A stretch of DNA of 64,000 bases from Geoalkalibacter halelectricus (GTDB lineage Bacteria > Desulfobacterota > Desulfuromonadia > Desulfuromonadales > Geoalkalibacteraceae): assembly GCF_025263685.1 (NCBI RefSeq), contig NZ_CP092109.1:2915001-2979000 (forward strand). Reading direction: 5' to 3'. A program made the position numbers and the translations under genes. The notes under the pieces were generated by a model that saw nothing but the letters and a program-made list of their open reading frames with translations, was not told the DNA's origin and did no database searches. Numbering within the stretch: the first letter of the stretch is position 1; each line of letters begins with the position of its first letter. Shown here piece after piece: positions 8,975-17,628 of this stretch.

Positions 8975-9865
8975 ATGGTGAGCGCTCCCCCATCCGCAAG
9001 TTGCCTGTCCGGCTGCAAGAGCTATCTGCCCGATCTGAGTGGTCGACGGGTGCTGGTGGTCGCCGACGATGAAGAAAGCCGCGAACTGCTCGAGGAGATG
9101 ATTCTGCTGTGGGGGGGGGAATTCCTTGGCGTGCAGAACGGCGCGGAAGCCTTGCAGCAAGCGCGACTGGCCTTGGCCGAGGGGCGCCGCTTTGATCTGA
9201 TCATCATCGATCTCAACCGGACCTGCGCGCGCGGCGCGGCGGCGGCGCGCACCCTGGCGGGTGAAACCGCTTTGAGCGCCACCCCCATTTTGTTTCTCAA
9301 CGGTGAGCCTTGCCCACCCCCTGAGTCCGCGGCGCTGCCCGGCGCCTTCTGCGTGGAAAAGCCCCTGCGCCTAGTTGATCTTCAGGATGCCGTAAGCAAG
9401 GTTCTGTGCGGGCGGGTGTTCAATTTTCCGCGCCGCACCAAGGCCTGGCTGACCACGGGCAAGACCCCGATCTCGCAGCGTATCCTGCTGGTGGAGGACA
9501 GCCCGGTCAATCAAAAGCTCATGCAGACCCTGCTGGGCAAGCGCGGCCACCAGCTGGCCACCGCGGAAAACGGCCGCGAGGCCCTGGAACTTCTGGCCGG
9601 CGGCACTTTCGATTTGATTCTCGTGGACATGCAGATGCCGGTCATGGACGGCATAGAGCTGACTCAAATCATTCGCCGGGGCGATGGGGGACTCTGCGAT
9701 CCCAACATCCCCATCATCGGCACGACGGCCCACGCCTACGAAGAAGAGCGAGAACAATTTCGCGCCGCCGGCCTCGATCACTGCCTTGCCAAGCCCTTCA
9801 AAATCCAGGAACTCCTGGCCCTCGTCGAGCGTTACGCCAGGCAGGAGATCACGGACGACCAATGA
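8975..9865 (+). CDS. Tandem-receiver response regulator
   Basis: A 296-residue protein with two receiver domains. REC1 (about 20-145) keeps an acidic pair (VADDEES), a putative acceptor Asp (LIIIDLN) and the Lys in VEKPL, but it lacks the usual MP.MDG loop and has LFLNGEP where the switch Thr/Ser is expected. It is therefore semi-degenerate. REC2 (about 165-290) is canonical, with VEDSPVNQ, ILVDMQMPVMDG and LAKPF, like the receivers of hybrid kinases. No output domain is present. The final residues (ITDDQ) and the stop codon are encoded by the start of a heptamer tandem repeat, so the C-terminal end may have been reshaped by repeat growth. Confidence 0.9.
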   Translation: MVSAPPSASCLSGCKSYLPDLSGRRVLVVADDEESRELLEEMILLWGGEFLGVQNGAEALQQARLALAEGRRFDLIIIDLNRTCARGAAAARTLAGETALSATPILFLNGEPCPPPESAALPGAFCVEKPLRLVDLQDAVSKVLCGRVFNFPRRTKAWLTTGKTPISQRILLVEDSPVNQKLMQTLLGKRGHQLATAENGREALELLAGGTFDLILVDMQMPVMDGIELTQIIRRGDGGLCDPNIPIIGTTAHAYEEEREQFRAAGLDHCLAKPFKIQELLALVERYARQEITDDQ

Positions 9866-9898
9866 CCAATGACCAATGACAAAGGACAAAGGACAAAA
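9852..9898. repeat. Heptamer tandem tract (GACCAAT/GACAAAG type)
   Basis: A run of 7-bp units (GACCAAT, GACCAAT, GACCAAT, GACAAAG, GACAAAG, GACAAAA) spans the end of the tandem-receiver gene and the gap before the next receiver gene. It supplies the stop codon of the first gene (TGACC..). Confidence 0.85.
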
Positions 9899-9901
9899 TA
9901 A

Positions 9902-10303
9902 ATGCGCATACTCATTGTCGAGGATGATTTCACCAGCCGCCGCCTGATGCAGAAACTGCTTGAACCCGTGGGAGAGTGCGAGCAGGCGGTCAACGGCCGC
10001 GAGGCCTTGGATGCCTTCGAGGCGGCGCACCGCGAGGGTCGCCCCTATCGCCTGATCTGTCTGGACATCATGATGCCCGAGATGGACGGCCAGGACGTTC
10101 TCAAGGTGATGCGCCGCCGCGAGGCCGAACTGGGCGTCGCCCCGCGCGACGAGGCGCGCATCATCATGACCACCGCCCTGGACCAGCCGCGCGACGTGGT
10201 CGAGGCTTTCTATCGCGGCGGCTGCACGGATTATCTGGTCAAACCCATCGACAAGAAGATTCTGCTGAACAAATTGCGCGAGTGCAAAGTGTTAGGTGCG
10301 TGA
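9902..10303 (+). CDS. CheY-like response regulator
   Basis: A 133-residue stand-alone receiver. The acidic pocket D8/D9, acceptor D55 (LICLDIMMPEMDG), switch Thr in IIMTTALD and Lys in YLVKPIDKK are all intact. A Cys-rich touch (GGCTDY, RECKVLG) is incidental. The start ATG directly follows the heptamer tract; no strong Shine-Dalgarno is evident. It lies between the tandem receiver and cheB, so it is probably a further CheA target or a phosphate sink. Confidence 0.9.
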   Translation: MRILIVEDDFTSRRLMQKLLEPVGECEQAVNGREALDAFEAAHREGRPYRLICLDIMMPEMDGQDVLKVMRRREAELGVAPRDEARIIMTTALDQPRDVVEAFYRGGCTDYLVKPIDKKILLNKLRECKVLGA

Positions 10304-10339
10304 TGTTTGCCGGTGCATGAGGATGTGAGGGGGGCGGCG

Positions 10340-11416
10340 ATGAAGGACGGGCGATCCGACAAAATCAAAGTCATGATCGTCGATGATTCGGCGGTGGTGC
10401 GTCAGACTCTGGCGGACATTCTCAGCTCCGATCCGCAGATCGAGGTGATCGCGACGGCCTCCGATCCTTTTGTCGCCGCCGAGCGCCTGAAAAAGGACAT
10501 TCCCGACGTCATCACCCTGGACGTCGAGATGCCGCGCATGGACGGGCTCACCTTTCTGCAAAAGATCATGAGTCAGCATCCCATCCCGGTGGTGATGTGC
10601 TCGAGCCTCACCGAGCGTGGCTCGCAAACCGCCCTCAAAGCCCTGGAATACGGCGCCGTCGATATCATCACCAAGCCGCGCCTAGGCACCCGTCAGTTTC
10701 TCGCCGAGGCCCGGGTGCGCATCTGCGACGCGGTCAAGGCGGCCGCCGGCGCGCGCCTGGTCAAGCTCTCGCCGCGCACCCTGGAAGCGTCCCCCAAACT
10801 CACTGCCGACGCGGTGCTGCCCAGCGTCAGTTCCAAAGCCATGATCGCCACCACCGAAAAGGTCGTGGTGGTGGGGGCCTCGACGGGCGGCACCGAGGCT
10901 CTGCGGGTGTTTCTCGAAGCCCTGCCCATGGATATGCCCGGCATCGTCGTGGTGCAGCACATGCCCGAGCATTTCACCGCCACCTTCGCCCAGCGCCTCG
11001 ACAGCCTGTGCCGGGTGTCGGTGAAGGAAGCCGAGGACAACGACACGGTGTTGCGCGGCCGCGTGCTCATCGCCCCGGGCAACCGCCACTGCCTGCTCAA
11101 GCGCAGCGGCGCGCGCTATTACGTGGAGATCAAGGATGGGCCCCTGGTGTCGCGCCACCGGCCTTCGGTGGATGTGCTGTTCCGCTCCACGGCCCGCTAT
11201 GCGGGGGCCAACGCCGTGGGAGTCATCATGACGGGCATGGGGGATGACGGCGCGCGCGGCATGCGCGAGATGAAGGAGGCCGGTGCGCGTACCATCGCCC
11301 AGGACGAGACGAGCTGCGTGGTGTTCGGCATGCCCAACGAGGCTATCAAGCGTGGAGGGGTGGATAAGGTTCTGCCGTTGGAAAAAATCGCGGCGGAGGT
11401 GGTGCGGATGGTTTAA
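10340..11416 (+). CDS. cheB: Chemotaxis methylesterase CheB
   Basis: About 358 residues. The N-terminal receiver ([24 protein letters not shown]) is joined by a linker to a methylesterase domain. That domain has the catalytic Ser at S181 in [10 protein letters not shown], the His in VVQHMPEHF, and the Asp in [11 protein letters not shown]. It demethylates or deamidates receptor glutamates when phosphorylated by CheA. A TTG start at 10307 is possible, but ATG 10340 has a GAGGGGGGCGG Shine-Dalgarno and begins at the expected place. It is the last che gene. A heptamer repeat tract follows the stop. Confidence 0.95.
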   Translation: MKDGRSDKIKVMIVDDSAVVRQTLADILSSDPQIEVIATASDPFVAAERLKKDIPDVITLDVEMPRMDGLTFLQKIMSQHPIPVVMCSSLTERGSQTALKALEYGAVDIITKPRLGTRQFLAEARVRICDAVKAAAGARLVKLSPRTLEASPKLTADAVLPSVSSKAMIATTEKVVVVGASTGGTEALRVFLEALPMDMPGIVVVQHMPEHFTATFAQRLDSLCRVSVKEAEDNDTVLRGRVLIAPGNRHCLLKRSGARYYVEIKDGPLVSRHRPSVDVLFRSTARYAGANAVGVIMTGMGDDGARGMREMKEAGARTIAQDETSCVVFGMPNEAIKRGGVDKVLPLEKIAAEVVRMV

Positions 11417-11428
11417 GGGTTAAGGGCT

Positions 11429-11460
11429 GTCATTTGTCCTTGGTCATTTGTCATTTGTTT
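11429..11460. repeat. Heptamer tract after cheB
   Basis: GTCATTTGTCCTTGGTCATT followed by GTCATTTG is the reverse-complement orientation of the GACAAAT/GACCAAG units seen elsewhere. It lies directly after the cheB stop codon. Nothing gene-like is seen in the rest of this 131-bp gap. Confidence 0.8.
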
Positions 11461-11547
11461 CTAAATCTTGCTGTCTTGGGGTTGTGGGTTATACTCATTT
11501 TCAGGTAGCTATGACGCGCTGTTCCTCTTGGGCCGGGGGAGTTCGGC

Positions 11548-12582
11548 ATGAACGACGGTTCCGGTCGGTCAACGCAGTCCGTTTCTCCTCGGTGTTCCTC
11601 CAAAACCGAGTCGACTTTCACCTTTCAGGTGGAGGCGCCGGTTTCTTCGTTGCTTTTCATCGCTTCCTCGGTATTGAGTCTCACCCTGATTTTTGCGCCG
11701 CGCAACAGCACCATCGGCGTGTTGACTGTTTTTGGCTGGGGTGACGGACAGCTGTTCTGGCAGGGCGAGTTGTGGCGGTTGTGGATCAACAGCTTGCTGC
11801 ACAACAACATCTTTCACTATCTCTTCAATATTTACTGGGTGCTGCGTTTTTCACCGGTGCTGGAAGCCCTGATCGGCTCGCGGCGCTATCTGGTGCTGCT
11901 GGTGACGGCGGCCTGGGTGGTGGGGCTGGCCGGGAATCTCACCTGGGAGGCGGGCGGCATCGGCCTCTCCGGGCTGGTGTATTTCATGTTCGCCTACCTC
12001 GATCGCCTGCGGCCCGAGCACAAGGCGGCGCGGCGGGTCTGCGACGGGCCGACGCGGGTGCTGTTCTACTCCTGGCTGGCCATCGGGCCGCTCATAACCC
12101 TGGCCGGGCTGGTCGCCATCGGCAACGTGGTGCATCTGGCCGGGCTGGTGTTCGGGCTGGCCGCCGCCACCACTTTCAGGCACACGCGGTCGTGGGCGCC
12201 GCCCCGGCGGCTGGTTCCGGCCGCGGTCCTGCTGACGGTGCTGCTGGCGGGCAGTGCCTACCTGCACCGCCCGACTCTCAATGCCGACTGGCATTACTGG
12301 AAGGCCTACGCCTCGACGGACCTCATGGTGCAGCTCCATCATTATCAGAGAGTTCTGGAACTCGCCCCGGACAACAACGCCGCCCGCTACAACCTCGGCC
12401 TGCTCCATTACGAGCAGGGTGATTTTTCCGGTGCCGAGCAATACTGGCTGCAAATCGCCTCCCGCGAACCCGCAAACGCCGAAATTTGCCGCGCCCTGTT
12501 CTCCCTCTACGCCCGCAAGGGCGACGCCGACAACATGGAATTCTGGGCCCGGCGCTTCGAGCATACCAAGCAGGCGCTTTAA
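11548..12582 (+). CDS. Rhomboid-family membrane protease with C-terminal TPR
   Basis: A 344-residue protein. After a short Ser-rich N-terminus there are about six to seven TM segments with rhomboid hallmarks: WRLWINSLLHNNIFHYLFNI, the catalytic Ser S141 in GIGLSGLVYF, and the partner His H196 in VVHLAGLVFG. Residues about 250-340 form TPR-like helices (YQRVLELAPDNNAARYNLGL, then another repeat). Such proteins cleave substrates within the membrane, and the TPR part probably recruits a partner or substrate. The start is ATG after GGGGGA. It stands alone between the che cluster and the toxin-antitoxin pair. Confidence 0.85.
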   Translation: MNDGSGRSTQSVSPRCSSKTESTFTFQVEAPVSSLLFIASSVLSLTLIFAPRNSTIGVLTVFGWGDGQLFWQGELWRLWINSLLHNNIFHYLFNIYWVLRFSPVLEALIGSRRYLVLLVTAAWVVGLAGNLTWEAGGIGLSGLVYFMFAYLDRLRPEHKAARRVCDGPTRVLFYSWLAIGPLITLAGLVAIGNVVHLAGLVFGLAAATTFRHTRSWAPPRRLVPAAVLLTVLLAGSAYLHRPTLNADWHYWKAYASTDLMVQLHHYQRVLELAPDNNAARYNLGLLHYEQGDFSGAEQYWLQIASREPANAEICRALFSLYARKGDADNMEFWARRFEHTKQAL

Positions 12583-12694
12583 TCCCATTGCTCAGGACGC
12601 GATTGGTTGCAACCGCATTGCGGGCGCGGCAAAATCATGCTAGTGTCTTTAATTGTAATACGCCGTCATGCGAAGAAAGACTTTGGAGGAAATC

Positions 12695-12961
12695 GTGAGT
12701 CAGGGACAATCCACCACCAAGGAGCAGGTCAGTTTCAGGTTGCCCGCCGATACCAGGGAGCGAATCGAACGCTTGGCCCGCGCGACTCGCCGCTCCCGAA
12801 CCTTCGTTATCGAAGAAGCGATCAACCGCTATCTCGATCTGAACGAATGGCAGATTGCCGAAATCGAGCAGGGGCTGGAGGAGGCGCGGACGGGCAAAGT
12901 GGTTCCCCATGAGGAGATCGTCGCCAAGTGGGAGGCCCGGCGTGCGGATTCAGTGGACTGA
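12695..12961 (+). CDS. Ribbon-helix-helix (CopG-type) antitoxin
   Basis: About 88 residues. The N-terminal part (EQVSFRLPADTRERIERLAR..RSRTFVIEEAINRYLD) is a ribbon-helix-helix DNA-binding domain. The C-terminal tail (IAEIEQGLEEARTGKVVPHEEI) is typical of antitoxins that wrap around ParE/RelE toxins. GTG 12695 is chosen as start because a perfect GGAGGA lies 4 bp upstream; ATG 12668 would add nine residues. It overlaps the toxin gene by 20 bp, which implies translational coupling. It probably represses its own promoter. Confidence 0.85.
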   Translation: MSQGQSTTKEQVSFRLPADTRERIERLARATRRSRTFVIEEAINRYLDLNEWQIAEIEQGLEEARTGKVVPHEEIVAKWEARRADSVD

Positions 12962-13220
12962 AGGGGCGGAGCGCAATCTCGACGCCATCGCCGCGTATAT
13001 CGCCGAGGACAACCCGGCGGCCGCGGCCGCCACGGTTTTGCGGATTCTGCGCCGGGTTGCCGCGCAACTGTCGGCTTTTCCCGCCAGCGGTAAGCCGGGC
13101 CGTATCCCTGAGACGCGTGAACTGGTCTTTCCCGAGTTGCCATACATCGTCGTCTATACCGTAGTGGATGAGGTCGTCACCATCCTGAGGGTGTTTCATG
13201 CGGCCCGCAAAATCGATTGA
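12942..13220 (+). CDS. ParE/RelE-family toxin
   Basis: A 92-residue protein (RIQWTEGAERNLDAIAAYIA..) with the ParE fold signature: a helical hairpin rich in Ala and Arg, then FPASGKPGRIPETRELVFPELPYIVVYTVVDEVVTILRVFHAARK. The GTG start at 12942 has GGAGG 6 bp upstream, inside the antitoxin gene. ParE-type members poison gyrase and RelE-type members cleave mRNA; the sequence alone does not decide between them. The context with the ribbon-helix-helix gene makes a type II toxin-antitoxin module very likely. Confidence 0.85.
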   Translation: MRIQWTEGAERNLDAIAAYIAEDNPAAAAATVLRILRRVAAQLSAFPASGKPGRIPETRELVFPELPYIVVYTVVDEVVTILRVFHAARKID

Positions 13221-13328
13221 GAGGATTTTCCCCAGACAATTCCCCTCCACAATCTCTATGTCCAGGGGTTGATCCCCTGCCTTGACTCCGCAAACACCCC
13301 TCGCTTAAACTTTGCCCTAAATGTTCAG

Positions 13329-13438
13329 CCTGGGATCGCAACCCCCATGGCAAGGGGCGCTTTTCGCCGTCCATGGCCGCTTGACCGGCGCCATCCCTGG
13401 CGCCAGACACCCTTGCCATGGGGGCCGCGACCCCAGGC
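13329..13438. repeat. Large GGGGTCGC/CCCCCATGG palindrome
   Basis: The left arm from CCTGGGATCGCAACCCCC through ATGGCAAGGG pairs, with few mismatches, with the right arm CCCTTGCCATGGGGGCCG..CCCCAGG. Between them sits another hairpin (CCGGCGCCATCCCTGGCGCC). The whole forms a cruciform-like structure of about 110 bp upstream of the hydrogenase operon. Shorter relatives occur at 16202-16223 and 22931-22948. Confidence 0.75.
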
Positions 13439-13509
13439 CGCTTGAAGATACACTTTGCCAAGTATTTTCCATCATCCGCTCGCCGCCTTTCGCTCCTGGG
13501 TAGTAACGC

Positions 13510-15408
13510 ATGAATCAGATTCTCACCGATCCCGCCGGGCGGCTGCCCCTGGATGAGCCGCGCTGGCGGCGTATGACTCGTGCCGAAATCGAGCATTTCG
13601 TGCGCGCCTTGCAAAGTGCCTTCGAGGTCGTGGGGGTGCAGGAGCAGGGCAACCGCCTGACCCTGGCGCGCCTGGACGATCCCGCGGCGCTGATTCTGGA
13701 ATTCCCCCCCCACGTCCACTCACCGAAGAAATTTCTCTTTCCCAACTGGGAGAAGTTGTTTCGCTTTCGCCTGGGCGGCGGCGTGCTGCTCGAACCCGAG
13801 CGCGCCGCCACCCCGCGGGTGATTTTCGGCATGCATCCCTGCGACCTGCATGCGGTGCAGGTGCTCGATAACTGCCTGTTCGAAGGAGAAGCCGACAGCG
13901 CCTACCGCGCCAAGCGCGAAGTGACCATCCTCATCGGCGTCGACTGCGTGCCCGACAATCACTGCTTTTGCACCAGCATGGGCACCGATCGTGTCGCCGA
14001 GGGCTTCGATCTGTTTTTTCATCGCCTGGACGGCGGCGCCTATCTGGTGCAGACCGGCAGCAAACGCGGCGAGGCGCTGTTGTGTCGTTACGCGCCCTTG
14101 GTGGGCGAACGTCCGAGCGAGCCGCCGCTGCCCTTGCAGGTCAAGCAGTGTCCGACGCGGCTGGACTTTCCCTTTGAGTCCCTGGCGCCGCTGCTGGAGA
14201 AGGTCTACGAGCATCCGGTGTGGGAGGAGGTGGGCGAACGCTGCCTGGGGTGCGGCGCCTGCACCATGCTGTGCCCGACCTGTTACTGCTTCAACGTCGA
14301 GGATCGCCTCGATCTCAATCTGGCCGGGGGCGAACGGGTGCGCACCTGGGATTCCTGCCAGTTCGATCAGTTCACCAAGGTGGCGGGCGGCGGTGAGTTC
14401 CGCGGCGATCAGGGCGATCGCCAGCGCCACCGCTTCTTTCGCAAATACAAATATCTCTGGGATAAGTACCAACGCACCGCCTGTGTCGGCTGCGGCCGCT
14501 GCAGCCGCGAGTGCCTGAGCCGCATCGAGCCGGTGCCCCTGCTCAATCGCCTGTTCGACGAGCAGGCGCGCCCCGCCCTGAATCTGGCGCCAGGTGCCGA
14601 ATACCGTCCGCGCCTGGCGGAAATTCTTTATGTGGCGCAACTGACGGAGACGGAAAAGCTATTTCGCCTGCGCCTGCCCGAATCCATTGAGTTTCAGCCC
14701 GGGGAATTTCTCGAGATCAGCGTCTTCGGCCTGGGGGAAGCCCCCTTCACCATCGCTTCGGCACCGATACCCGGCGACGAGGTCGATGTTGTGGTGCGCG
14801 CCGCCGGCACCCTGACCCAGGCCATGCACCGTCTCAAGCCGGGCGATACGGTGGGGGTGCGTGGTCCCTTCGGCAAGGGCTTTTCCCTGGAGGATTTCCT
14901 CGGCCGCGACGTGCTGCTGGTGGCGGGCGGCATGGGCTTGATCACCCTGCGCTCGCTCTTGTTGGGCATTTTGGCGCGGCGCGAGCGTTTCGGTCGGGTT
15001 TTGCTGCTCTACGGCGCGCGCACCGTCGGCCATTTTCTGTTTCGCGATGAGTTGCTGGCCTGGCATCGCGGCGGCGAAATCGACAGCCGCTTCGCCGCCC
15101 TCGGCGGAGACAATTCCTGGATCGTAACGCGCGGCGACATTACCCATCTTTTCAAGGATCTCGACGTCGTCGCCGAGCGCACCACCGCCGCGGTGTCGGG
15201 CCCGGCGCGCATGTACCGCTGCGTCAATCCGCTGTTGTTTCGCCTGGGCATCGCCGAGGAGCGCTTGTTTCTCAACCTGGAACGCCACATGAAATGCGGC
15301 CTGGGCAAGTGCGGCAAATGCCGTATCAACGACATTTGCGTGTGCGAGAGCGGGCCGATTTTTCCCTACACGCGGGTCAAGCACCTCAAGGAGGCCATTG
15401 AGCGATGA
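13510..15408 (+). CDS. Hydrogenase electron-transfer subunit, fused HydB (beta) and HydG (gamma)
   Basis: A 632-residue fusion. The N-terminal half (about 1-360) matches the 4Fe-4S beta subunit of group 3b hydrogenases and AsrA-type proteins, with Cys clusters CLGCGACTMLCPTC near 243-257 and CVGCGRCSREC near 324-335. The C-terminal half (about 365-632) is the gamma subunit, a ferredoxin-NADP reductase-like module. It has an FAD motif (PFTIASAPIPGDE), a nucleotide-binding segment (VLLVAGGMGLITLRSLL) and a terminal 2Fe-2S Cys set (CGLGKCGKCRINDICVC). It would pass electrons between the NiFe site and NAD(P). In Pyrococcus-type enzymes these are separate genes. The stop overlaps hydD by 4 bp. Confidence 0.88.
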   Translation: MNQILTDPAGRLPLDEPRWRRMTRAEIEHFVRALQSAFEVVGVQEQGNRLTLARLDDPAALILEFPPHVHSPKKFLFPNWEKLFRFRLGGGVLLEPERAATPRVIFGMHPCDLHAVQVLDNCLFEGEADSAYRAKREVTILIGVDCVPDNHCFCTSMGTDRVAEGFDLFFHRLDGGAYLVQTGSKRGEALLCRYAPLVGERPSEPPLPLQVKQCPTRLDFPFESLAPLLEKVYEHPVWEEVGERCLGCGACTMLCPTCYCFNVEDRLDLNLAGGERVRTWDSCQFDQFTKVAGGGEFRGDQGDRQRHRFFRKYKYLWDKYQRTACVGCGRCSRECLSRIEPVPLLNRLFDEQARPALNLAPGAEYRPRLAEILYVAQLTETEKLFRLRLPESIEFQPGEFLEISVFGLGEAPFTIASAPIPGDEVDVVVRAAGTLTQAMHRLKPGDTVGVRGPFGKGFSLEDFLGRDVLLVAGGMGLITLRSLLLGILARRERFGRVLLLYGARTVGHFLFRDELLAWHRGGEIDSRFAALGGDNSWIVTRGDITHLFKDLDVVAERTTAAVSGPARMYRCVNPLLFRLGIAEERLFLNLERHMKCGLGKCGKCRINDICVCESGPIFPYTRVKHLKEAIER

Positions 15409-16139
15409 AGCCGCGCATCGGGTTTTTCGATTTCACCTGCTGCGAGGGCTGCCAGCTCACCATCCTCAATCTTGAGGATGAGTTTCTCGAACTGCTGGAG
15501 CTGGTGGAGATCGTCGAATTTCGCGAGATTATGACGGGGGAGGCGGCCGCCCTGGACATCGCCTTCGTCGAGGGCAGCATCGCCTCGCCGGACGAAGCGG
15601 CGCGCCTGCAACGCATCCGCGAGCGCAGCCGCACCCTGGTCGCCCTCGGCGCCTGCGCCGACAATGCCGGGGTCAACGCCCTGAGCCATTTCTGCCCTCC
15701 CGACGAGCTGAGCAACAGCGCCTACGGGCGCAAGGTGGCGGATATGGAACAACGCCTGCCGCGCCCCCTGGAGTGTTTCGTGCCGGTGGATGCGCGCGTA
15801 CCCGGCTGCCCCATCGACGGCCGCGAATTTCTCGGTTTGCTGCAGGCCCTGCTGGTGGGACGCACTCCGGAGCTGCCCGCTTACGCGGTGTGCGTCGAGT
15901 GCAAACTCAGGGAATATCCCTGCACTTTTGACCAGGGCACCGTCTGTCTGGGGCCGGTGACGCGCGCCGGGTGCAATGCCCTGTGCCTGGCCGGCGGTGA
16001 TCGCTGCCGCGGCTGCCGCGGCCTGGTGGACAATCCCCGCTCCCAACCCTACCGCCGGATTCTTGAGCAGCACGGCTTGACGGTGGAGGATATTCTGGCG
16101 GAGTTTCGGGTGTTCAATCTGCCGCCGGAGAAATCTTAG
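15405..16139 (+). CDS. hydD: [NiFe] hydrogenase small (delta) subunit, group 3b type
   Basis: A 244-residue small subunit without a Tat signal, so cytoplasmic. It has the proximal-cluster Cys motif near the N-terminus (FDFTCCEGCQ), then LGACADN, VPGCPIDG and C-terminal Cys-rich motifs (CVECKLREYPC, CNALCLAGGDRCRGCRG) for further 4Fe-4S clusters. The ATG overlaps the end of the beta-gamma fusion gene (ATGA), giving translational coupling. It carries electrons from the NiFe large subunit to the HydBG fusion. A 207-bp repeat-filled gap separates it from hydA. Confidence 0.92.
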   Translation: MKPRIGFFDFTCCEGCQLTILNLEDEFLELLELVEIVEFREIMTGEAAALDIAFVEGSIASPDEAARLQRIRERSRTLVALGACADNAGVNALSHFCPPDELSNSAYGRKVADMEQRLPRPLECFVPVDARVPGCPIDGREFLGLLQALLVGRTPELPAYAVCVECKLREYPCTFDQGTVCLGPVTRAGCNALCLAGGDRCRGCRGLVDNPRSQPYRRILEQHGLTVEDILAEFRVFNLPPEKS

Positions 16140-16140
16140 G

Positions 16141-16332
16141 TTTTCACCGCGGAGGACGCGGAGGTCGCAGAGAAATGCAAAAGAAGTTGTAAGCTATTCA
16201 GCATGGGGGCTGCGACCCCACACCGGGTGAATAGATCCAAGAAATTTTGTATCGGTTTGCGACACCATGCCGAATGACTCTGAAATATTTAGCTTTTTTT
16301 CTCAGCGACCTCCGCGCTCTCAGCGGTGAAGG
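16141..16332. repeat. CACCGCGGAG-type palindrome (copy 2) enclosing a GGGGTCGC motif
   Basis: Left arm TTTTCACCGCGGAGGACGCGG..GTCGCAGAGAAATG (from 16141) and right arm CTCAGCGACCTCCGCGCTC..AGCGGTGAAGGG (to 16332) are reverse complements. In the middle lies CATGGGGGCTGCGACCCCA at about 16204-16223, related to the palindromes at 13329 and 22931. The element fills the gap between the hydrogenase small- and large-subunit genes, within what should be one operon. Confidence 0.75.
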
Positions 16333-16346
16333 GTTTCCAAGACTCC

Positions 16347-17624
16347 ATGAACATCGACATCAAACACCTCGCCCGCATGGAAGGGCACGCCAATCTGGTG
16401 GTGGATACAGCCAACGGCGAACTCAAAGAGTGCCGTCTGGAAATCGTCGAATCACCCCGGTTTTTCGAGGTGATGCTCAAGGGCCGCCATTACAGCGACG
16501 TGGCGCCCATCGCGGCGCGCATCTGCGGGGTGTGTTCGGTGTCTCACACCCTGGCCTCCCTGGCGGCCACGGAAAATGCCCTGGGGGTCAAGGTATCCGC
16601 CCAGACTCTTGGGTTGCGGCGCCTGCTCAGCTACGGCGAAAATCTGCAAAGTCACCTGCTGCATCTCTATTTCATGGCGGTGCCCGATTATCTGGGTGTG
16701 CCGAGCCTGCTGCCCCTGGTCAAGACCCGGCGCAAACTGGTGGCGCGCGCTCTGCGCCTGAAAAAGGTCGCCAACGATCTGGTGCGCATCGTCGGCGGGC
16801 GTCCGGTGCATCCGGTAACCCCGCGCGTCGGTGGCTTTTCAGCCCTGCCGGCGGCCCAGGATCTCAAGGAGCTACGGCGGCGTCTGGTGGCGGCTTTGGC
16901 GGATCTCGAGGAAACCGTGGCCATGTTCGCCTCCTTTGCCGTGCCGGAGATGGCGCGCGAGACGGAATATTTGTGTCTCGATGCGGCCGAAGGTTATCCC
17001 AGCCTCGCCGCGCGCATGGTTTCCAGCGACGGCATCGACGCGCCGGTGGCGGAGTTCCCCGCTATCGTGCAGGAATATTTCAAGCCCTACGCCAACGCCA
17101 AGTTCGCCCGCGCCTCGCGCGACACCCTCATGGTCGGCCCCCTGGCGCGCTATCGCAACGCCGCCGCCAAGCTCTCGCCCATGGCCAAGAAGGTCGCCGC
17201 CGCCCTGAGCCTCGATCCCGCCACCACCAACCCCTATCACGGCAACCTGGCGCGCCTCACGGAAGTGGTGCATTTCTTCGAGGAGGCTATCCACCTCATC
17301 GACAGCCTGCTGCTCAAAGGTATCCGTAGCGAATCCATCTGGGTACCGCCCGGCGGCGGCACCGGGGCGGGGGCGGTGGAGGCGCCGCGCGGTACCCTGT
17401 TTCACGCCTACGCCTACGACGAGCAGGGTCGCATCACCGCAGCCAACTGCATCATCCCCACCGCCCAGAACCTCGGCAACATCGAGGCCGATCTGCGCGC
17501 CCTGGTCCCGGAAATTCTCCACCTGCCCAAGGAAGAAATTACCACCCGCCTGGAAATGCTCATCCGCGCCTACGATCCCTGCATCAGTTGCTCGACGCAT
17601 CTGGTGAAGGTTGAGTATTTGTAA
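16347..17624 (+). CDS. hydA: [NiFe] hydrogenase large (alpha) subunit, group 3b type
   Basis: About 425 residues. The Ni-Fe ligands are visible: C60 and C63 in RICGVC and C412 and C415 in DPCISC. The protein ends seven residues after H418 of DPCISCSTH. This short tail (LVKVEYL) is what the maturation protease encoded next door should remove. With the HydBG fusion and HydD it forms a cytoplasmic, bidirectional NAD(P)-linked hydrogenase. The GTG at 16326 lies in a repeat element; ATG 16347 begins at the conserved N-terminus (MNIDIKHLARMEGH). The Shine-Dalgarno is weak. Confidence 0.92.
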   Translation: MNIDIKHLARMEGHANLVVDTANGELKECRLEIVESPRFFEVMLKGRHYSDVAPIAARICGVCSVSHTLASLAATENALGVKVSAQTLGLRRLLSYGENLQSHLLHLYFMAVPDYLGVPSLLPLVKTRRKLVARALRLKKVANDLVRIVGGRPVHPVTPRVGGFSALPAAQDLKELRRRLVAALADLEETVAMFASFAVPEMARETEYLCLDAAEGYPSLAARMVSSDGIDAPVAEFPAIVQEYFKPYANAKFARASRDTLMVGPLARYRNAAAKLSPMAKKVAAALSLDPATTNPYHGNLARLTEVVHFFEEAIHLIDSLLLKGIRSESIWVPPGGGTGAGAVEAPRGTLFHAYAYDEQGRITAANCIIPTAQNLGNIEADLRALVPEILHLPKEEITTRLEMLIRAYDPCISCSTHLVKVEYL

Positions 17625-17628
17625 AGGC

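Noticed and set aside
9852-9898. Possible CRISPR-like array
   Set aside because: Units are 7 bp and contiguous with no spacers; no cas gene is in the window.
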